From: JAAAPF01 sp964481035
GTDB taxonomy: Bacteria > Pseudomonadota > Alphaproteobacteria > Geminicoccales > Geminicoccaceae
Length of the DNA stretch: 8,236 nt
NCBI GenBank assembly: GCA_964481035.1
Contig: CAYZSE010000134.1
Coordinates: 1 to 8,236 of the forward strand
Direction of reading: 5' to 3'
Shown here: positions 5,582-8,236 of the stretch, one piece after another
Numbering within the stretch: the first letter of the stretch is position 1
Layout of the letters: every line of letters begins with the position of its first letter
Notes under the pieces: model-generated
What the model saw: the letters and a program-made list of their open reading frames with translations, nothing else
Database searches by the model: none
Told to the model about the DNA's origin: nothing
Made by a program: the position numbers and the translations under genes

Positions 5582-7308
5582 GCGGTGACGCCCTCGCCCA
5601 CCGGCACGCACTCGGGCGCGAGCAACGCCAGCCGCGCGCCGTCGCCCGGCGCCAGCCGGTGGACGTAGAAGCGCGCCTCCTCCCGGGTCATCACCGGCGA
5701 CGGCGCCGAGACGACGCGCAACTCCCCGGTGCGCCCGATCCAGTCGATGTGGCGGTGGCCGTGCATCGCGACGAGCCGATCGGCGAACGGCTGGAGCCGG
5801 CGGACGAACCAGCTGCCGTTGACGAGCACCGTGCCGATCCGCTCGGAGAGGGCCTGCACCGGCCGCGGGTACTCGACGAGGTGGTGGTGCAGCGCCAGGA
5901 TCCAGCGCGCCTTGGGGGCGGCGCGCAGCACCGCCTCCAGCCGCACCACCTGCTCCAGGGTGACGAGGCCGAGCGCGTTGGTGAACGAGAAGTGCGTCTG
6001 GGCGTTGGTGTTCATGATCAGCACCCCGAGGCCGCCCTCGTCGCCCGGCGGCAGGACCAGCGGGAAGACCTCCTCCCAGAGCCGCCCCAGCCGCCGCCGG
6101 TCGGCGCCGCCGCCGGTATCGGCGAACCGCGCGATGGCGTCGCGGTGGGGGTGGAGATAGGACTCCAGCGTCGGCCCGAGCCGGCCGGTGGCACCTTCGA
6201 CCACGTGCGTCCGCCCGCCCTGCACCGCCGCCATCGCCGAGAGGGCCCGGAGCGCGCGCAACAGCTTGGCGGGGCTGGTCGGCAGGTCGAGCCGCGCCGG
6301 GTTGGCGCGGTCGACGACGTTGACGTCGTGGTTGCCGGGCAGCACCAGGGTCTTGGCCAGGAGCCCCGGGTGCGCCTCGAGCGCGTCGAGGAACTCGGCC
6401 CATTCGGGCGAGCGGCCGGCATCGGTCATGTCGCCGCTGACGAGGACGAGATCGACCGGGTGCCGGGCGTCGACGGCGGCGAGCCGCGCCAACGCCGCGC
6501 GGACCCGGTCGTTGCCCTGGGGCCCGCCGCGGCCGCTCTCGATCCGGTAGCCGTAGCGCTCGCCGACGGTGTGGAGATCGGAGAGATGGGCGACCCGCCA
6601 CGCCGCACCGCCGGGCCGCTCGGGATCGAATTCCGTGAGGCCCTGCGGCTGCGGCATGGTCGCATCGGCGAGCCCCCAGGCGAGGGCGGCGGCGGCGAGA
6701 TAGGCGCTCATGACGAAGCCGGTGTTGGCGAGCGTCGGCCAGACCAGGCGCAGGGGCGAGGCGAGGTCCGCGACGTGGCCGATCCAGCGGGTCTCGGGCC
6801 AAAGGGCGAGGGCGACGGCGATGGCGGCGAGCGCGAGCAGCACGGCGGCCACCAGCGCCGTCGCCGCCCGCACCCGCAACAGCCGCAGCCGGTCGTCGCG
6901 GCGCGCGAGCAGCCGCTCGGCCAGATGGCGCAGGACCTCGCGGGAGAGCGCGTAGAGCGGCTGCACGGCGACGGCGTTGAGCGCCCAGAAGCTGCGCTCG
7001 GCGAGCCGGAAGAGCCGCCGCCCGCCGAGCCAGCCGAGCCCCAGCACGAGGCCGAGCAGCAGAAGCGAGACGATCCCCACGTCCGCCCGCGCCCGCCCCG
7101 AGAGGGTCTCGAGCCAGCCGGTGACGACCAGCGGCGCCGCCCCCAGGAGCAGGCTCGGGACGACGACGAGGCTCGCCAGCGCGAGGCCGAGCTTGGCCGG
7201 GCTGATCTCGGCCAAGAGGCTGCCGGCGATGGCGAGCAGCGAGCGGCTCTTCGGGCTCGAGAGATCGTCCTCGGCGTCGCCCCGGCGCGGGTCGATGAGA
7301 GGGTTCAA
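5566..7308 (-). CDS. Membrane-anchored metallophosphoesterase (calcineurin-like fold)
   Basis: This 580-residue protein joins an N-terminal membrane domain to a C-terminal phosphoesterase. Hydrophobic segments lie at about 40-62, 77-96, 148-170 and 194-214, with a basic, probably cytoplasmic stretch between the second and third. The catalytic domain shows all family metal-ligand motifs in order: DLH (Asp244, His246), GD (Asp293), GNHD (Asn326-His327-Asp328), HHH (474-476) and GHRH (517-520). The family cleaves phosphomonoester or phosphodiester bonds using two metal ions; the substrate is not evident. With four helices the catalytic domain is predicted on the same side as the N-terminus, probably cytosolic. 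The start is a TTG with GGAGG four bases upstream. A GTG at 7404 would add 32 codons, but those have about 25% A/T third bases (including ATA, AGA and TTT) against about 6% just after the TTG. The GTG also has AGGAGG only two bases away, so it is less likely. Confidence 0.9.
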   Translation of the reverse strand: MNPLIDPRRGDAEDDLSSPKSRSLLAIAGSLLAEISPAKLGLALASLVVVPSLLLGAAPLVVTGWLETLSGRARADVGIVSLLLLGLVLGLGWLGGRRLFRLAERSFWALNAVAVQPLYALSREVLRHLAERLLARRDDRLRLLRVRAATALVAAVLLALAAIAVALALWPETRWIGHVADLASPLRLVWPTLANTGFVMSAYLAAAALAWGLADATMPQPQGLTEFDPERPGGAAWRVAHLSDLHTVGERYGYRIESGRGGPQGNDRVRAALARLAAVDARHPVDLVLVSGDMTDAGRSPEWAEFLDALEAHPGLLAKTLVLPGNHDVNVVDRANPARLDLPTSPAKLLRALRALSAMAAVQGGRTHVVEGATGRLGPTLESYLHPHRDAIARFADTGGGADRRRLGRLWEEVFPLVLPPGDEGGLGVLIMNTNAQTHFSFTNALGLVTLEQVVRLEAVLRAAPKARWILALHHHLVEYPRPVQALSERIGTVLVNGSWFVRRLQPFADRLVAMHGHRHIDWIGRTGELRVVSAPSPVMTREEARFYVHRLAPGDGARLALLAPECVPVGEGVTAGAGP

Positions 7309-7455
7309 GGCGCCTCCGTGGTCGGACCGGACATCATCTCTCCGGATCACGCCGACGGCCTCTATCGTGCCAAAGGATGCGGCGGTCTCGCCAGACCTGA
7401 GCACAACCTCCTGCTACGCGCGACATCGGCCGGCAACGCGGCGCCTTCGCCCCGT
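7309..7455. other. Intergenic gap upstream of the phosphoesterase gene
   Basis: These 147 bases between the vapC-like stop and the phosphoesterase start look non-coding by third-base composition. On the minus strand there is GGAGG just before the TTG start and a TTGGCA (plus-strand 7368-7373) resembling a -35 box, but no good -10 box at the right distance. I see no small gene or clear hairpin here. Confidence 0.4.
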
Positions 7456-7863
7456 TCACCCGTCACCCGGCACCAGCAACCGGAGGCCGGGAAGGTTGGC
7501 GAAGTCGTCCGTGTTGACGGTCATGAGCGCGTAGCCGTGCTCGATCGCCTGCGCCGCGATCCAGAGGTCGTTGTAGCGTGGGCGCGGCGAGCGCCCGGTA
7601 CGCTTCACCGCCGCCGCCAGCACGCCGAAGGCCGCCGCCGTGTGCGCCGCAACGGGCAGGACCGGACGGATCTCGACCCGGCGCAAAAAGGCCGCGCGCG
7701 CCGCACGCTCGACGGGATCGGTGCACGCCTCGACGCCGAACCAGAGCTCGCCGAGGGAGACGGCCGAGACGAACACCGGCGCATCGCCCGCGCTCTCGAT
7801 GACGCTCGCACGCGCGAGGCTGCCGTCGGCGATGCCGAGCCAGATGCAGCTGTCGAGGATCAC
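7456..7863 (-). CDS. vapC: VapC-type PIN-domain ribonuclease toxin
   Basis: This 135-residue toxin has the PIN-domain acidic residues in order. Asp4 is in ILDSCIW, Glu39 in SAVSLGELWFG, Asp99 in YNDLWIAA, and Asp119/Asp120 in TVNTDDF, followed by the usual 'PGL' turn (NLPGLRL). The family cleaves RNA (tRNA, rRNA or mRNA) with one or two magnesium ions held by these acids and is neutralised by the partner antitoxin. The start is a GTG whose last two bases are shared with the antitoxin stop (GTGA, four-base overlap), with no separate ribosome binding site. Toxin synthesis is therefore likely coupled to antitoxin translation. The length is normal and no catalytic residue is missing, so the toxin looks intact. 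The RNA target cannot be predicted. Confidence 0.93.
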   Translation of the reverse strand: MILDSCIWLGIADGSLARASVIESAGDAPVFVSAVSLGELWFGVEACTDPVERAARAAFLRRVEIRPVLPVAAHTAAAFGVLAAAVKRTGRSPRPRYNDLWIAAQAIEHGYALMTVNTDDFANLPGLRLLVPGDG

Positions 7864-8117
7864 GCCCAAGGATCGCGCACGCCCTCGTCGAACCCGCCCG
7901 CCCGGCTGTCGTCGCGCCAGGCCCGGCCACGGCCCGGCGCCAGCATCGAAGGCAGGCCGGCGAGCGCCTCCGCCGCCGTCATCGTGCGTTCGGGCGCCAC
8001 GATCCGCGCGACGACGACGCGGTTGCGCTCGACCCCCACCGGCTCGCCGCCGCGGGCGATCCCGTCGAGGATGTCCCGCGTGCGCCGCGCGAGATCCGTC
8101 GCGCTGATGATCCGCAT
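7860..8117 (-). CDS. Phd/YefM-family antitoxin of the VapC toxin
   Basis: This 85-residue antitoxin has an N-terminal Phd/YefM-type DNA-binding part: MRIISATDLARRTRDILDGI, then a beta hairpin with GEPVGVERNRVVVARIVAPE. A flexible linker (TMTAAEALAGLP) leads to the toxin-binding tail, where WRDD (67-70), FDE and the terminal DPWA are typical of antitoxins paired with VapC. It binds and blocks the toxin and represses its own operon. The ATG at 8117 is chosen because the family begins exactly here ('M..isatdlar'). Upstream in-frame codons run through the AT-rich promoter. A weak GAGAG lies seven bases upstream. The stop overlaps the vapC start by four bases. It could also be called VapB by position, but the fold is Phd-like and not AbrB- or RHH-like. 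Confidence 0.92.
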   Translation of the reverse strand: MRIISATDLARRTRDILDGIARGGEPVGVERNRVVVARIVAPERTMTAAEALAGLPSMLAPGRGRAWRDDSRAGGFDEGVRDPWA

Positions 8118-8137
8118 GAGTACGCTCTCGCAATTTC

Positions 8138-8153
8138 TGTATTGATACGTACA
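8138..8153. promoter_or_regulatory. Palindromic candidate operator for autoregulation by the antitoxin
   Basis: TGTATTGATACGTACA contains an inner inverted repeat, GTAT-TG-ATAC (8139-8148), and an outer pair TGTA (8138-8141) / TACA (8150-8153). It overlaps the candidate -10 box 21 bases before the antitoxin gene. Phd/YefM antitoxins are known to repress by binding short palindromes, with TGTACA-like cores for YefM, so this is a plausible operator. Binding is inferred. Confidence 0.5.
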
Positions 8154-8169
8154 CCACACCGGGCACCAA
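8142..8169 (-). promoter_or_regulatory. Candidate promoter of the antitoxin-toxin operon
   Basis: Reading the minus strand, TTGGTG (8169-8164) and TATCAA (8147-8142) are separated by 16 bases and lie 25 bases upstream of the antitoxin ATG. Each box matches the sigma-70 consensus only partly (3-4 of 6). The location in the most AT-rich stretch of the window (about 8131-8153) is the main support. Confidence 0.4.
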
Positions 8170-8207
8170 GTCCAGCGCCGGCCTCCACCCCGCACGGACC
8201 TCTGCCA

Positions 8208-8230
8208 AGGTGCCGGCGGCCGCGGCGCCT
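8208..8230. repeat. GC-rich inverted repeat at the right edge
   Basis: AGGTGCCG (8208-8215) and CGGCGCCT (8223-8230) can pair over eight positions, with one G-T wobble, around a 7-base loop. It lies upstream of the antitoxin promoter and might end a transcript from a gene beyond the window. No T-tract is visible and chance is possible. Bases 8170-8207 show nothing else. Confidence 0.25.
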
Positions 8231-8236
8231 GCGGGG

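Noticed and set aside
7365..7373. Sigma-54-like TTTGGCAC element (minus strand) upstream of the phosphoesterase gene
   Set aside because: The required GC-containing -12 half (TTGCA/T type) is absent at the correct spacing, so only the -24-like half matches.
5659..8145. Rightward 828-codon open frame across the phosphoesterase and toxin-antitoxin genes
   Set aside because: It is antisense to three well-supported genes with complete catalytic motifs, and its product is compositionally biased with no recognisable fold.
8118..8195. Longer antitoxin starting at 8195
   Set aside because: The added residues are Cys/Trp/Tyr-rich, run through the AT-rich promoter and palindrome, and are not seen in this family, which begins at the ATG at 8117.

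Overview
The window is uniformly GC-rich (roughly 70%, with strong G/C bias at third codon positions). It carries ordinary chromosomal bacterial genes and no sign of phage, insertion sequences, CRISPR arrays or RNA genes. The gene types (a CobO tail, a GtrA/GT2 pair, a Phd-type antitoxin with a VapC toxin, a YiaV/YibH-like membrane fusion protein) and the base composition fit a high-GC Gram-negative bacterium. An alphaproteobacterium is most likely, but this is inferred from general style and not from a marker gene.

Left part (1-3868): the last 30 codons of a cobalamin adenosyltransferase (CobO) are followed two bases later by a GtrA-family membrane protein. That gene overlaps by one base a GT2 glycosyltransferase of the polyprenyl-phosphate sugar transferase type. 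These three form one rightward unit. Converging on it, with only 10 bases between stop codons, is a 766-residue polytopic membrane protein of the YfhO/GT-C type. Together they suggest lipid-linked sugar handling: the GT2 enzyme charges a polyprenyl phosphate, GtrA helps move it across the membrane, and a GT-C enzyme could use such a donor on the periplasmic side. The last step is inference.

Middle part (3947-5534): divergent from the YfhO-like gene is a two-gene operon. It encodes a 120-residue membrane protein and, overlapping by 8 bases, a 410-residue HlyD-type membrane fusion protein. The layout resembles the E. coli YiaW/YiaV and YibI/YibH pairs, and no transporter or outer-membrane channel gene lies alongside.

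Right part (5566-8117, all leftward): a metallophosphoesterase with a four-helix membrane domain at its N-terminus converges on the HlyD gene. After a 147-base gap comes a type II toxin-antitoxin operon, a Phd/YefM-type antitoxin followed by a VapC PIN toxin, overlapping by four bases. The AT-rich promoter of this operon contains a palindrome that is a good candidate for autoregulation. No gene-free stretch exceeds 300 bases. The very long open frames antisense to several of these genes are by-products of high GC content.

I see no clearly new multi-gene system. The items most worth a second look are the HlyD/small-membrane-protein pair without a transporter, the membrane-anchored phosphoesterase, and the GtrA/GT2 pair facing a GT-C-like protein.
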